A DNA stretch of 64,000 nt from assembly GCF_026262505.1 (NCBI RefSeq), contig NC_067204.1, positions 19,742,873-19,806,872 of the forward strand. Direction: 5' to 3'. Below the pieces are notes generated by a model. It saw only the letters and a program-made list of their open reading frames with translations, had not been told where the DNA came from and did no database searches. The stretch comes from Trichomonas vaginalis G3 (taxonomy: Eukaryota > Parabasalia > Trichomonadida > Trichomonadidae). Below, one piece after another: positions 44,611 through 54,243 of the stretch (the first letter of the stretch is position 1; each line of letters opens with the position of its first letter). Both the position numbers and the translations under genes were made by a program.

Positions 44611-44673
44611 GCCTTTCCCGTTCCCAAGAATTCCCACATTTTAATTCAAATTCGAATAAAAATTTTTTATTTC

Positions 44674-46800
44674 AGCAATGTTTTATTTCTGTGCCGTCAT
44701 CAAGTATGCCCCAATATTTCCTTTTCGATATTACATGAACTTCGGTGAAAATTTTGTCCAATTTGAATTGACCCATCTTCTCACCGACTAAACCCATTTC
44801 AATGAGTTGTTATAGCCTTCTTCGTTCGTCATGAGTGCGTCAATGTTCTCATAGTAAACCTTGACTTTGGATTTGACTTCGGAGAAGAATTTTGTAGTTG
44901 TCAAGGACTGCTTTGCGAACTGAGGTAAGACCAATGTTCGACAATAGGTTTTAATGTGGTTACTAAGCCACTTTGACCTTGAGTGAATTCGTACTTCAAA
45001 ACAAAAGGAGAAAACCTTTCAACAAAGTTGTCGACCTTCTCATAATGTTTACTCTTCATCTCTTGAGGTTTTTTAATGGAATATCCCCATGTCGAATTCA
45101 AAGCAATTTGAGTTCATTGCAAGTTTGGGGTTGAAGCTTTCCTAATATCATACAGTTGTTGTATGACTTTCCAACTGTATAGTTCCTTCCCGGAACTCAC
45201 CATCTTCGTTTGGAATTCCAGTCGGAATATATTGGACAAACCTCATGTATGCAGCGTTAAGGTCGACATAGTATATCTTTTCGTTTGAGTCGAACTTGTC
45301 GCAACCAATTGGTCCAGTTTGTGGAATCAAGTGAGTCTCTTATCTTCTGAGAAACTTCTCCTGTTATCTCATAAACATCGTCGAAGCAACCTGTTTCATA
45401 TAAAACCTTCTGACCTAACTCAGATGCTCTCCAAACAATTTGACGTCAATTGGATGTCTCATGGAAGTTTATTTAATAGCATCTTGAAGTTCTTGCAACC
45501 TCATTGGAAGTTCTTCTGGTTCAGGTTGGTATCGAACAATCCAACTCCTTGTGGAATTGTGTACTTCTTTTGTACTAGAACTTTGTCTGGAACACTTTTG
45601 GTCTTGCTAACAGTGAAAAAGTTTGTTTCGTCTTTTGGTACAAAAGTTTCTGTCAGCTTGTCATCTGGAATTGTTCCAACAAACCTTTCTCGAAAAGAAT
45701 GTTTACAGCTCTGACAATGTTGCACTTACTTTTACCAAAGAATGGGTGTGTAAGACTTTCGTTCAACATGAAGTGGTTGTGGACAATTACAATCTTCAAC
45801 CATGGTAAGTCTTTGTCAACAACATAGTCGTCATGTGAAGAACCTTTAGCTGTAGGTATGTTGACTCGGATATTGACATTTGCCAACGGTGCAATTTTTG
45901 CCAATTGACCTCTGAGAATGTACCTTGTCTTCACACATGACTCAAGATACTTCATCTTCTCATCTGTAACAAGACCAGAGTTCCTGAGACATGTAAGAAT
46001 ACAAGGTTCATTGACAATTGTTTCAATTGAATTGTAAATTCCATACCTTGTCAAGTCAATGTTCAGCTTATTTATGAACGGGAAGTATCCAGCATGTTGT
46101 CTGACTGCTTGAGGGTTAGGTTGGTACCATTCGAACTTGACACTTGCAATCCTTCAATTGCATTCAAAATGTCTGAGTCGGAGTCAACCATTTGTTCTCT
46201 CTTTGTAGTCTTGAAAGCGTCAAGAAGTTTTGCGGCTGTTTGTTCATTGCCATGTGCATAGTAAATGTGACCATCCAAATCTGTTATGGTCAATTTGAGA
46301 TTGTGTCCTTTCTTATTTCCGTCTTGTATGGCAGCAAGTACTCCCATGAAGCCTTCTTTGTTCTTTCCTTCGTCAAGTTTACTGTAAAGGTTCGACCAGA
46401 TGTAATTTGACTTCTAACTTCACGATACTTTTCATATGCATATCTTGTTCTTTCCATGGGAGCATGACCATCCTCTGCACTACCTTTTTTCCTTCTCAAA
46501 GGATGCAATTGTTCGTCATGTTTCCAGTAGAATCTGGCAAAGCCGTCGTGTCCTTCAACTTGAGGTTCACTAACATCGAAAGGCATGTCCATAAACGTTC
46601 TTCTTCTAACCTCTCTAGTCTGTTTGGATAATTGGCACGTGCTGTTTCCAAATCCATTTCGTAGCGAAACCAGACAATTTGTCATAGACTTTTATGGGTC
46701 TTCCCTTCCTATATTTAAAATTCTTCGAAAACTCTCCAACATATTTTTGTAACTCTGCTTTTATTCTAGCAGACTTTCTGTCCATTCTATATGGGGGCAT
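44674..46800 (-). pseudogene. family B DNA polymerase (protein-primed type), copy B
   Basis: About 709 codons. It starts MPPYRMDRKSARIKAELQ, directly after a TTTTTATAAAA leader. Motif A is visible as YYVDLNAAYMRF, motif B as ALNSTWGYS and motif C as YENIDALMT. These are the three palm motifs of family B polymerases in the variant form seen in Maverick and other protein-primed enzymes. It would copy the element from a terminal protein. It lies between the small MTEEVE gene and the exchanged gene block. Broken in several places. Confidence 0.72.
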
Positions 46801-46829
46801 TTTTATAAAAATAAAAAAATATTTTTTCT

Positions 46830-47413
46830 TTACTTTACATAACCGCCTGCTGCCATAAGTCTTTGACGCCAACCCATACCAGCTAATGAAGGTTGACTTG
46901 GTTTAGTTTGGAAACTAAACTTTGGTTTTGGTTTATCTTCAGTTTTTGGTTTTTCTTCTCTATCGGCTTTTCGTCACTTTCGGTTCCGCTGGTTTACCCC
47001 ACCTGCAGGAACAGTTGTGTCGTCAACATCTTCATAAATATCATATGCCATTTGTTTTTTGTTTTCCTTTCAACTTTTTGTGTTTGTTGTAAAGTTTAGA
47101 ATATTTCGACTCTAAGTCAATGAGATGTTCTATAATGAACTGTTGGTCAGTGAAGTAAACTTTTCCATCTGTTGTCTCGAAAGCTCCTTCAGACTTCAAT
47201 ATTTTATTTGTGAGAGTCTGTTTCTTTTTTGAGATACTAGCCGTTCCATTTCTATGAAAAGTGACTTTATAGTTAGGGTTTGTATTTCCAGACCTGGCAC
47301 TTTCTATTATTGAATTTTTCTCTTCATCTGTAAGTTCTTTGACAGGTTTTGACAATGGTTCTGAAACTTTTTGTTTGTGGTGTCAAATCTACCGTTTCAA
47401 CTTCTTCGGTCAT
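46830..47413 (-). pseudogene. 194-aa charged protein (MTEEVE type), copy B
   Basis: Counterpart of 61289-61873. It has a coiled-coil middle (LIDLESKYSKLYNKHKKLKG) and a proline/lysine tail ending GMGWRQRLMAAGGYVK. Broken. Confidence 0.55.
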
Positions 47414-47586
47414 TTTCAGGTCCGTAAAAAATTTTAGTTTGGTTTGTTTTCAACTGGTTGTTGTTGTTTTTTAAGTCGGTCTAAAACTTCCTGAGGTATA
47501 GGAAGAACTTGACAAACACGTGGTGTAACTGCTGGAAGTCGACAAATCCATCTTGAACCCATTTGTCTCAATGCTGTATTGTTCAT
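47397..47586 (-). CDS. small basic protein (MNNTALRQMG type), copy B
   Basis: Counterpart of the 53-aa gene at 61121-61282, with a slightly longer end here that overlaps the start of the next gene. It contains GSRWICRLPAVTPRVCQVLP. Confidence 0.5.
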
Positions 47587-47606
47587 TTCATCTCAGTAAA
47601 AAAATT

Positions 47607-48006
47607 TTACATTCCCCACGTTTGAGGCGGTTGAGGTTGGTTATTGTTTACCCATTGTTGTGCATGGTTATATCCTCTGTTAAAGAATCTTTCACCTTGG
47701 TCCATATAGTGTCCTGCTTGTTATAGTAGTCATTTGCTTTTTATAATAGTTTCCTGCTTGTCTTCCTACATTGTCCATCCATCCTTGAACTTTTCCTCTT
47801 GTTTCAGGATTTGGAATAAGATTTGTTGCATCTCGTGCTACATCCCAACCTTTCTGTACAGTTTGTATAATAGGTTGTGCTTTCTCTTTAAGTATACCTA
47901 ATGTACTCAAAATCTTCCTTCCAATTCCAAATGCACCTCTAGCTATTGTTCCCACTGCGGGCAAAAATCTGGATGCAACTCCTGCTAATGCGCCAAATAA
48001 ACCCAT
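47607..48006 (-). pseudogene. glycine-rich hydrophobic protein (MGLFG type), copy B
   Basis: About 132 codons, starting MGLFGALAGVASRFLPAVGT and ending in a polar asparagine/glutamine-rich region (NHAQQWVNNNQPQPPQ). The glycine-spaced amphipathic N-terminus could interact with membranes, as small capsid-internal proteins of related viruses do; this is inference. Broken. Its start is 17 bases from the integrase start on the other strand. Confidence 0.6.
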
Positions 48007-48023
48007 TTCTTATGGGTTAAAAA

Positions 48024-48983
48024 ATGACGAATCCAAACAAGGACCCCTATGTTTCTAAAGCGACAAAGAAAGCACTCATGATAAAAATCTTTAGTTCAAC
48101 ACCAAATGCTTGGTTTATGGATATCTTGGAAAACATTCCGAGAGTTAGAACAGATGGACCTCCATACTGGTTAATATTTGTTGGTCAAAACACAAGATAC
48201 TGTGAAGCCATACCATTATGGTCCAAAAATATTTTAGATGTGAAAACTGCTTTGACAATATTCGTTGACAAATACCATCCAACAAAACTGACATCTGACT
48301 GTGAAAGTTCTTTCAAATCAGATGATGTAAAAAACTATCTGCGTTCAAAAAATGTAAACCAATATTTCATTGTCGACCAAAACCATTCTGCTCTTGGTGT
48401 CATTGACGGTTGTATAAAAATGTTAAGAGACTTAAACCAACCACAAGGTGGTGAAGCAAATGAAATGTCATATGACGACAAGTATAGACACTTCTCCATG
48501 GCAAAGATGAGACAAGTTTTAAATATTTACAATAACCGTAAACAAAAAGGTTTGGGAAACCACTCCCCCGAAGAAATGAAAAACAACCCTGACTTAGAGA
48601 AAGACTATATATTTAATAATTTAGTCAAAAGAGACAAACAAGAAAGAATGCCGGGCTTCAAACTTCAGAAGGGTGACAAAGTAAAAATAGAAATACCTAA
48701 ACGCGACCCATATGAAAATACTATTGACTATGACAACAATGGGAACTCGACAGGTACTCACATTCGTGTTCGTAAAAATAGAAGAAAGTATACAAGAGAA
48801 TATTATGAAGTTTTAGGCAAACATGGCAAAATGTACACACTGCAAGCAGAAGATAAAACTACTATTGCCAGACCTCGTTTCAAACTTGTCAAAGTTCAAG
48901 GTGGTATACTTTCAAAGACAGTTCCTAACAAATATAAGACAACTCCTGACGAATATGCTAAAGAAGTTGAAAATGACGACTAA
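48024..48983 (+). CDS. retroviral-like integrase with DD35D triad, copy B
   Basis: Open, 319 residues. The RNase H-type core has the first aspartate in AWFMDILEN (residue 33) and the second in LTSDCESSF (92). Exactly 35 residues intervene before the third acidic position, which is aspartate in LGVIDGCIK (128) rather than the usual glutamate. There is no N-terminal zinc-binding domain. The C-terminal part (KLQKGDKVKIEIPK, then YYEVLGKHGKMYTLQAED) fits the SH3-like DNA-binding domain of retroviral-type integrases. It would join element ends to host DNA with a 6-bp stagger, which fits the observed duplications. Its stop overlaps that of the fiber gene on the other strand. Confidence 0.85.
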   Translation: MTNPNKDPYVSKATKKALMIKIFSSTPNAWFMDILENIPRVRTDGPPYWLIFVGQNTRYCEAIPLWSKNILDVKTALTIFVDKYHPTKLTSDCESSFKSDDVKNYLRSKNVNQYFIVDQNHSALGVIDGCIKMLRDLNQPQGGEANEMSYDDKYRHFSMAKMRQVLNIYNNRKQKGLGNHSPEEMKNNPDLEKDYIFNNLVKRDKQERMPGFKLQKGDKVKIEIPKRDPYENTIDYDNNGNSTGTHIRVRKNRRKYTREYYEVLGKHGKMYTLQAEDKTTIARPRFKLVKVQGGILSKTVPNKYKTTPDEYAKEVENDD

Positions 48984-50364
48984 GCAATTCTATACCATGC
49001 GTAAACTGTCATGTAAGGTGGCATGTATTCTTACTTTGTCCCGTTGTTTGCGTATATCCTGTAACGCGATGTGTATGGCTTCCTCCTCCCTCAGTGTTAC
49101 TCCAGTAACAATCTATAGCAAACTTAACGTTGTCTTTAACATCATATCTTTACCTTTTGTCATTCCTGTCCAATCCCAATATCTATGCTTATGCCAACCT
49201 GCTTCAGATGTAGTTAAATCTACGTAGTGACTATGTGCAGGTAGATTTTCACCCGAAATCGTTTTACTTCCACCTGTTTCCTTTGAAGAGTTTGCACAAT
49301 ACAAAAACCTGTCGACTATTTGAGTCCAAGTTCCAACACCAAGTACTACTTCTGGTCTGGTAGAGTTCATTGAAACATATAATGAGCCAACCGGGTAAAT
49401 AAGATTCGGCAAATTTTTTTTTAAGCACATTGAGTTCCTGTCTTAGAAGCACAATGTCATATAACTTTTCTTGAAGTTCATTTACGTCAGAAATGTTATG
49501 TCTATGATATTTTTGTGCGTATGTTCCTTCTGTCCATGCGAAAATATATTCTTTTGTTGCATCTACATATCCAGCTATCCATTTCGAGTCTGCTTTGTCA
49601 TCTAACTTTTCTTGAAGTTCATTTACGTCAGAAATGTTATGTGTATGAGTCTTATTTGCTTTCTTCTCTAACTCATCGTTAACATAAGTTTTATCTGCTT
49701 TAAGGTCTAAACATCCTGAAACCCATCCTGTATCAGCTTTAGTTTTTAAAATCTTCGATGTCCGTTCATGATACCATTCAACCTTTTCTATAATTTCTTT
49801 ATCTTTTTCATCCACATATTCCTTATCCGCCTTCTTCACTAACACACTAGCCATAAGTCCCTTATCTACCTTCTCTTCAAGGCTAACGTTTAAGTCTGTT
49901 ATTTCAGATATAGAATGTATATGAGTCTTTTTAGAATATTCGTTTTCAGCTCTTGTCACTTCACTTGACATTTTATTGTCAACATATGTTTTGTCTGCTA
50001 GTTCAGGATGAGTATGTTCTTTTGTTGCATAAGCATTGTTAGCTCTTTCTTCTTCTTTTGCTATTGCATCGTCTACATATTCTTTGTCAGCTTTGTTGTC
50101 AACATCCGTTTTCAAAAGAAGTTCATTTATAGGTTTCTCGTTTAAAGTTCCTTTTGTTGGATTTATACAGACAGTATGGTTCTTATTGTCTTGAAATAGA
50201 AACTCATCTGTCATTGGGTTTAATGTCAGTTTTAAGTTTCCTTCTTTCAATGACTCAGATATCTTAGAATAGTTTGAAAAGTTTGTTGTGTTCTTATTTA
50301 GAGCTTGCATAATGAGTTGTCGGTTGTGTTGTATTTCTCTCATGGAAGCAATATCTTTCGACAT
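48980..50364 (-). pseudogene. phage-type fiber protein, copy B variant
   Basis: The N-terminal ~150 residues are nearly identical to copy D (REIQHNRQLIMQALNKNTTN, DEFLFQDNKNHTVCINPTK). The shaft is different: repeats of KADKTYV and THTHNISDVNELQEKL units, with blocks such as DTGWVSGCLDLKADK that D lacks. The C-terminal collar-like domain (YPVGSLYVSMNSTRPEVVLG, RFLYCANSSKETGGSK, LPAHSHYVDL) is similar to D again. Broken in its last part. Confidence 0.7.
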
Positions 50365-50382
50365 TTTTATTCTAGATAAAAT
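50365..50382. promoter_or_regulatory. 18-bp divergent promoter of the fiber and MLPI genes
   Basis: The full space between two start codons is TTTTATTCTAGATAAAAT, a near-palindrome centred on CTAG. In copy D the same spacer reads ATTTTATCTAGAATAAAA (58051-58068). Confidence 0.6.
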
Positions 50383-51231
50383 ATGCTTCCAATAGAAAAA
50401 GAAAATTCAAGAGTTGCTACAACTAAACCATTAGATGAACTTTTTACTAATGTCGGTCAAAAGTTTGAGACAGAGACCGTAAAGCATGAAGGCTATCGTT
50501 TTGACTACCCATTAAGATGGCTAAGAGACCCATCTGTCACAAAAGCTATTGGCTTTCGTAGAATAAAATTTGTGTCTGTAGAAGATAAAAGTTTTCCATT
50601 TATTGTAAGGTTTCATATAGATTATATATCTGAAGGGAAACGAAAAATGTGGGAAGAAATTGAGCTAATACAAGTTGACCTTTCATCTTCTCTACAGACT
50701 GCGTTAAAAAATATAGAAGATAAAATAAATTCATGTTATGCAAAATATGCTGATGAATATGCAAATACCGAGAGCACACTTTATGTGAGAATTGTATATG
50801 ACAAACAAAATTCACAAGTGTCATTTCAAATCTACGAAAACAATCCAAATAAAGACGAACAAATATATACAGAATTCACTGCAATGTCATGGTATTATTT
50901 GCAAAGAATGTTAAATCAGAAAGTCAAACTTCCTTTAGCAAATATTTACAGTCGATATGCAAGAGATGAACCATATTTATTTAAAGATGTTTTCGACCCA
51001 GCTGCTATTATTGTTCATGCTTCATTTTCTGGCGCCCAAAACTCTTTCTTATGCTTGGCAAATGACTTTTACGAAAAACCTACAAAGTTATACGAACCAC
51101 CAAGTGGAAGTATTTCAGACTTTCAAGTATGGTTTACTACAGATGGAAGAAAAAGAATAATTCCATTATACCATGCGTTTTACTTAGAACTTAGTTTCAT
51201 ATACAACTACTATCGAACGGTAAAAATATAA
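50383..51231 (+). CDS. 282-aa structural-type protein (MLPI family), copy B
   Basis: Open, 282 residues, starting MLPIEKENSRVATTKPLDEL. It shares its whole plan with the MLRV gene of copies A and D: an N-terminal KPLD block, YRFDYPLRWLRDPSVTKAIG, a beta-rich middle, and a conserved end (NSFLCLANDFYE, SDFQVWFTTDG, PLYHAFYLELSFIYNY). The two are paralogues within one element. The close link to the fiber suggests a fiber-associated or capsid-vertex protein, but no known family is recognised. Confidence 0.75.
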   Translation: MLPIEKENSRVATTKPLDELFTNVGQKFETETVKHEGYRFDYPLRWLRDPSVTKAIGFRRIKFVSVEDKSFPFIVRFHIDYISEGKRKMWEEIELIQVDLSSSLQTALKNIEDKINSCYAKYADEYANTESTLYVRIVYDKQNSQVSFQIYENNPNKDEQIYTEFTAMSWYYLQRMLNQKVKLPLANIYSRYARDEPYLFKDVFDPAAIIVHASFSGAQNSFLCLANDFYEKPTKLYEPPSGSISDFQVWFTTDGRKRIIPLYHAFYLELSFIYNYYRTVKI

Positions 51232-51235
51232 TTTT

Positions 51236-51478
51236 TTAATACGGTTGAGGTGTTGGATTTGGTTGCCAACTAGACTGTGGTGCAGGTTCAGGCTGTTGTA
51301 TAACAGGAGCTTGTTCTTCTGGTTCAGGGTCTTTAGGTATAATACCAACGAACTGACCTACTCTTTTACCAATATTTTTGACACCGTTCCAAATTCCTCT
51401 TCCTACGGTTTTTATTCCATTCCATATACCTCTTCCAACATTTCGAAAGAAGTTTCCTATTCTTCCAAAGAAACCCAT
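51236..51478 (-). CDS. 80-aa amphipathic protein (MGFFG type), copy B
   Basis: Identical in design to 56955-57197. It ends four bases from the convergent MLPI gene. Confidence 0.65.
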   Translation of the reverse strand: MGFFGRIGNFFRNVGRGIWNGIKTVGRGIWNGVKNIGKRVGQFVGIIPKDPEPEEQAPVIQQPEPAPQSSWQPNPTPQPY

Positions 51479-51496
51479 TTTACTATATGTAAAAAT

Positions 51497-51859
51497 CTAA
51501 TGTCCGCCTAGTCTCTTACGTTTCCTGTTGAGTTCCATAGCATTCTTTAACTGGAGCTCATACATTCTGTTTCTCCTCTGGTAGAAAACATATTCTGGGT
51601 CAACTCCTGTGTTCGCGTCATCTGCATAAAGTTGTTTATATCCCACTTCAGGGTTTGTATAAAACTCTTTCCATCTCATATTTGCATACCATGGTGGCAA
51701 ACCTAACGCAGCGTCATTTGACATGGCAGTTTGCATTTGTACATCTGTTGGCACTTGACCATAGTTTGCCATTGCAGTTTGTATTCTAACTTCATTTGGA
51801 ATATTCTCTGGGTTTGGTTGTCCAGGTTGCTGTGCATTCGCTAAGTTCTGTGCGTCCAT
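51497..51859 (-). CDS. 120-aa conserved element protein, copy B
   Basis: Open and identical to the copy-D protein at 56574-56936, where it is described. Confidence 0.7.
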   Translation of the reverse strand: MDAQNLANAQQPGQPNPENIPNEVRIQTAMANYGQVPTDVQMQTAMSNDAALGLPPWYANMRWKEFYTNPEVGYKQLYADDANTGVDPEYVFYQRRNRMYELQLKNAMELNRKRKRLGGH

Positions 51860-51882
51860 TTAATATTAGATAAAAATATCTC

Positions 51883-52014
51883 TTACGAGTACATATACTG
51901 AACATTTGCAGGCATTGGTTCATCTTCATATTCTCTGTACTTTTCTGCCACGTCAAATAAATAAATGACACAATGGAAAAAACCTAAAACAAGTAGTCCT
52001 ATTTCAAACCACAT
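51883..52014 (-). CDS. 43-aa membrane microprotein overlapping the methyltransferase, copy B
   Basis: Same protein as at 56419-56550. Its first codons overlap the methyltransferase end by 16 bases in another frame. Confidence 0.6.
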   Translation of the reverse strand: MWFEIGLLVLGFFHCVIYLFDVAEKYREYEDEPMPANVQYMYS

Positions 52015-52817
52015 TTACTTACTAATAAAATTTCTTTATTGTGACACTTTCTCCAGTTTATAGGACCTCTCTCATATTCTATCTTGTCATATATAAACTC
52101 ATAGTCATGTATGTCCTCTAACCATCTCATAACGGTTTCCAAACCACTTTTATCGGATGTAAAGTAAAAGCATGGATGGTTATGTAAAACGTCTAAAGTT
52201 TCTAAAGAGTCTCTCAAAGTCCAGTCTACTTGGTATTGAAAATCCCATGTGTTATAGAACGGCGGGTCCACTATAAAGAAAACATTTTCCTTGTCTTTAT
52301 ATTTTTCATACAAATCTGTCCAATGACATCTCACAAACTCTATACCCTCAATATATTTTTCTATGTCCTCTTTGAAAACATTTGTATAGTTAAGATATAA
52401 AACTTTTGACATAAGTGTTTCAATGTCATGAACTCTTATAGCACCACTATATAATAGTCTAGCAGATATACTATTCCAGTCTATATATTCTGCTTTTTTC
52501 AAAACCTCTCTCACAATATTTTTCTTATCTAATGGTATACGTTCCATCTTACCTATAGGTATCTTTTCTTTTAACTCTTTCAATATATTGTTTGTGTCTG
52601 GAATATGTTTGAGACGGTCCATATAGTTGTCGAAGTCATTGCATATAATCTTTGAGTCTGGGAATATTATATGGCACAAATGGGATATATAGAAACTTCC
52701 ACCGAACAAATCTACAAATGTTAGACCATTCGGTAGTTTCTTAAGTTCTCTCAATATAATATCTTTACATCTACTCTTATTTCCAAAGAACGGTAACGGT
52801 GGTTTTGTAAAATTCAT
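51999..52817 (-). CDS. Dam-like DNA adenine methyltransferase, copy B
   Basis: Open, 272 residues. It differs from the copy-D protein at one residue (LDVLHN against LDVIHN), which dates B and D as recent relatives. Function and motifs are given at 55616-56434. Confidence 0.88.
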   Translation of the reverse strand: MNFTKPPLPFFGNKSRCKDIILRELKKLPNGLTFVDLFGGSFYISHLCHIIFPDSKIICNDFDNYMDRLKHIPDTNNILKELKEKIPIGKMERIPLDKKNIVREVLKKAEYIDWNSISARLLYSGAIRVHDIETLMSKVLYLNYTNVFKEDIEKYIEGIEFVRCHWTDLYEKYKDKENVFFIVDPPFYNTWDFQYQVDWTLRDSLETLDVLHNHPCFYFTSDKSGLETVMRWLEDIHDYEFIYDKIEYERGPINWRKCHNKEILLVSKCGLK

Positions 52818-53094
52818 TTATATATAATAATAAAAATGTTTTTACCCGAAAAGTGACAGAAAAGTGACAAAGCATGAAAACATATATAATTTGTGAAAAG
52901 CGACACATTATATAATGTTTTCGACCCAGAAGACTAACAATTTTCCGAATAAAAACTTCATTTATACTAAACATCTTCGGGGCTAGAGGGCGCAACGCGC
53001 CTGGAAGCCCTCCGAATAAAAACTTCATTTATACTAAACATCTTCAGGGCTAGAAGGGGCGCAGCCCCTGGAAGCCCCACTACCTTTTTTTTTT
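52818..53094 (-). repeat. right terminal repeat and leader of copy B
   Basis: From the methyltransferase outward: an A/T leader with two GTGACA boxes (AAAAGTGACAGAAAAGTGAC near 52850), then two GC-rich terminal units about 67 bp apart, ending GGAAGCCCCACTACC and a T-run. The outer unit has the GGGGCGCAGCCCC core like the left end of B; the inner one has the copy-A type core. Confidence 0.75.
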
Positions 53095-53640
53095 TACCGT
53101 ATATTATTTTTTAAGCTATCTTATTTTTTGAACTTTTATTCAAATCTTTGGTCGCAAGAAGAATTGCATGATAAATAAAAACATTTAATCAAAGTCAATT
53201 TTATTTTTCATATTCAAATGGACTGAGTGTTAACATTTAACATTTTTTGCTAATTGTCGTCAAAAATTAGGCGTAAAGCAAAAATTGATATTTCATATGG
53301 TTTTATGATAGATAAGCATTATATTCCCACTCATTATATTCGTAAATTTTGAGGTTTATCCTTCGCTTTTAAGATCATTGAATTTGATTTTTATATAAAA
53401 TAGTTATATATTAGAAAATAATATGAGTTTATGTGATATTATTTTTCAGAAGATTTCATTCTATATGCCTATGAAAAGTACTCTCAAAACTAACTTTTTC
53501 CTAATTATAATTAAATCTAGAATATTGTATTATGCTTAGTATTTTTTCATTTTTCTCATTCAATTTAGAATTTACAAATGTCAAAAAATTGAGAGCTGTC
53601 ACTTTTGATGAATTTCTGTTTATTACACATACACTAATTA
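53095..53640 (-). repeat. palindromic repeat, rest of the right arm, with the B target duplication
   Basis: TACCGT at 53095-53100 is the right target duplication of copy B. From there to about 53455 the sequence is the inverse of 28064-28424, and a last 25-bp block near 53610 is the inverse of 27908-27932. The stretch 53460-53605 between these does not match the left side. Confidence 0.7.
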
Positions 53641-54243
53641 ATCATTCAAATCTCTTGTTGGAAAACTGAGCAAGAATTTTTTTTGATTGGTCAAAAAGAA
53701 GTGATTCCACCTCCGACCCTCGCCCCCGAAGCTAGTATTCATATGGTAGATGAAATACCTTATAGGGAATACAACGGTACTGTTTATTCAAGATTCTATC
53801 ACTTTTTGGTCTCAATTGTATCTAGTCAAAAAAAAATTGAGAGAGGGTCAAAGTTGCTATTTGTCACTTTTCCACAAGAATATAATGGGGAAAAAGTTAT
53901 CATATAGTTGATCTCATTCACTGAGGTGAGAGATGCATGTAGTGTAATATGTAATGGGATAAACAGTGGGATTGCTGCTCTAAGTCCTAGGTTCGAGACA
54001 CATTGGCTTCATTTTTCTCTTTTTTATTGACGTAAACTATTCAATTTTTGTGTTCTCCATTCAAATTTCAGATTTTTTTGCAGATTTCACGCTACATTCG
54101 AAGTTACCTTTTGTAACAACCACCACTGCCTACGAAAGACGAAAGTGTGTCACGATTTCACCCGGAAATCCGACGGTTGTTTAAGAGTAAGCACTTTTGG
54201 CACCTACTCAAAAAAAATTCTCATGTTTTCAAATTTTTAAAAA
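53641..54243. other. host intergenic region upstream of the Arb2-type gene
   Basis: Mostly AT-rich. A short open frame at 53683-53907 has a protein-like stretch (ASIHMVDEIPYREYNGTVYS) but no family I know. GGTTCGAGAC at 53990 with GATAAACAGTGG about 30 bases before it resembles tRNA-type internal promoter boxes, yet no cloverleaf forms. The last 60 bases before the gene carry TCAAAAAAAATTCTCATGTT, which may hold its initiator. I cannot fix a transcription start. Confidence 0.4.

Larger units (their letters stand above)
28630..53094 (-). mobile_element. Maverick/Polinton copy B (complete span, broken)
   Basis: About 24.5 kb, in inverted orientation to copies A and D. It has matching ends (AGTGGGGCTTCCAGGGGCTG and its inverse) and the TACCGT target duplication. 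It carries the full set of replication, packaging, capsid, integration and attachment parts. Many genes are open, but the polymerase, capsid and coiled-coil regions and others are broken, in total perhaps fifteen to twenty breaks. Near identity to D in the methyltransferase and to A in the capsid half means it is young. Confidence 0.88.

Noticed and set aside
53950-54005. tRNA-like A and B boxes (GATAAACAGTGG and GGTTCGAGAC)
   Set aside because: Neither the T-stem nor the acceptor stem can pair, so there is no tRNA. A decayed tRNA-derived repeat cannot be shown from one copy.
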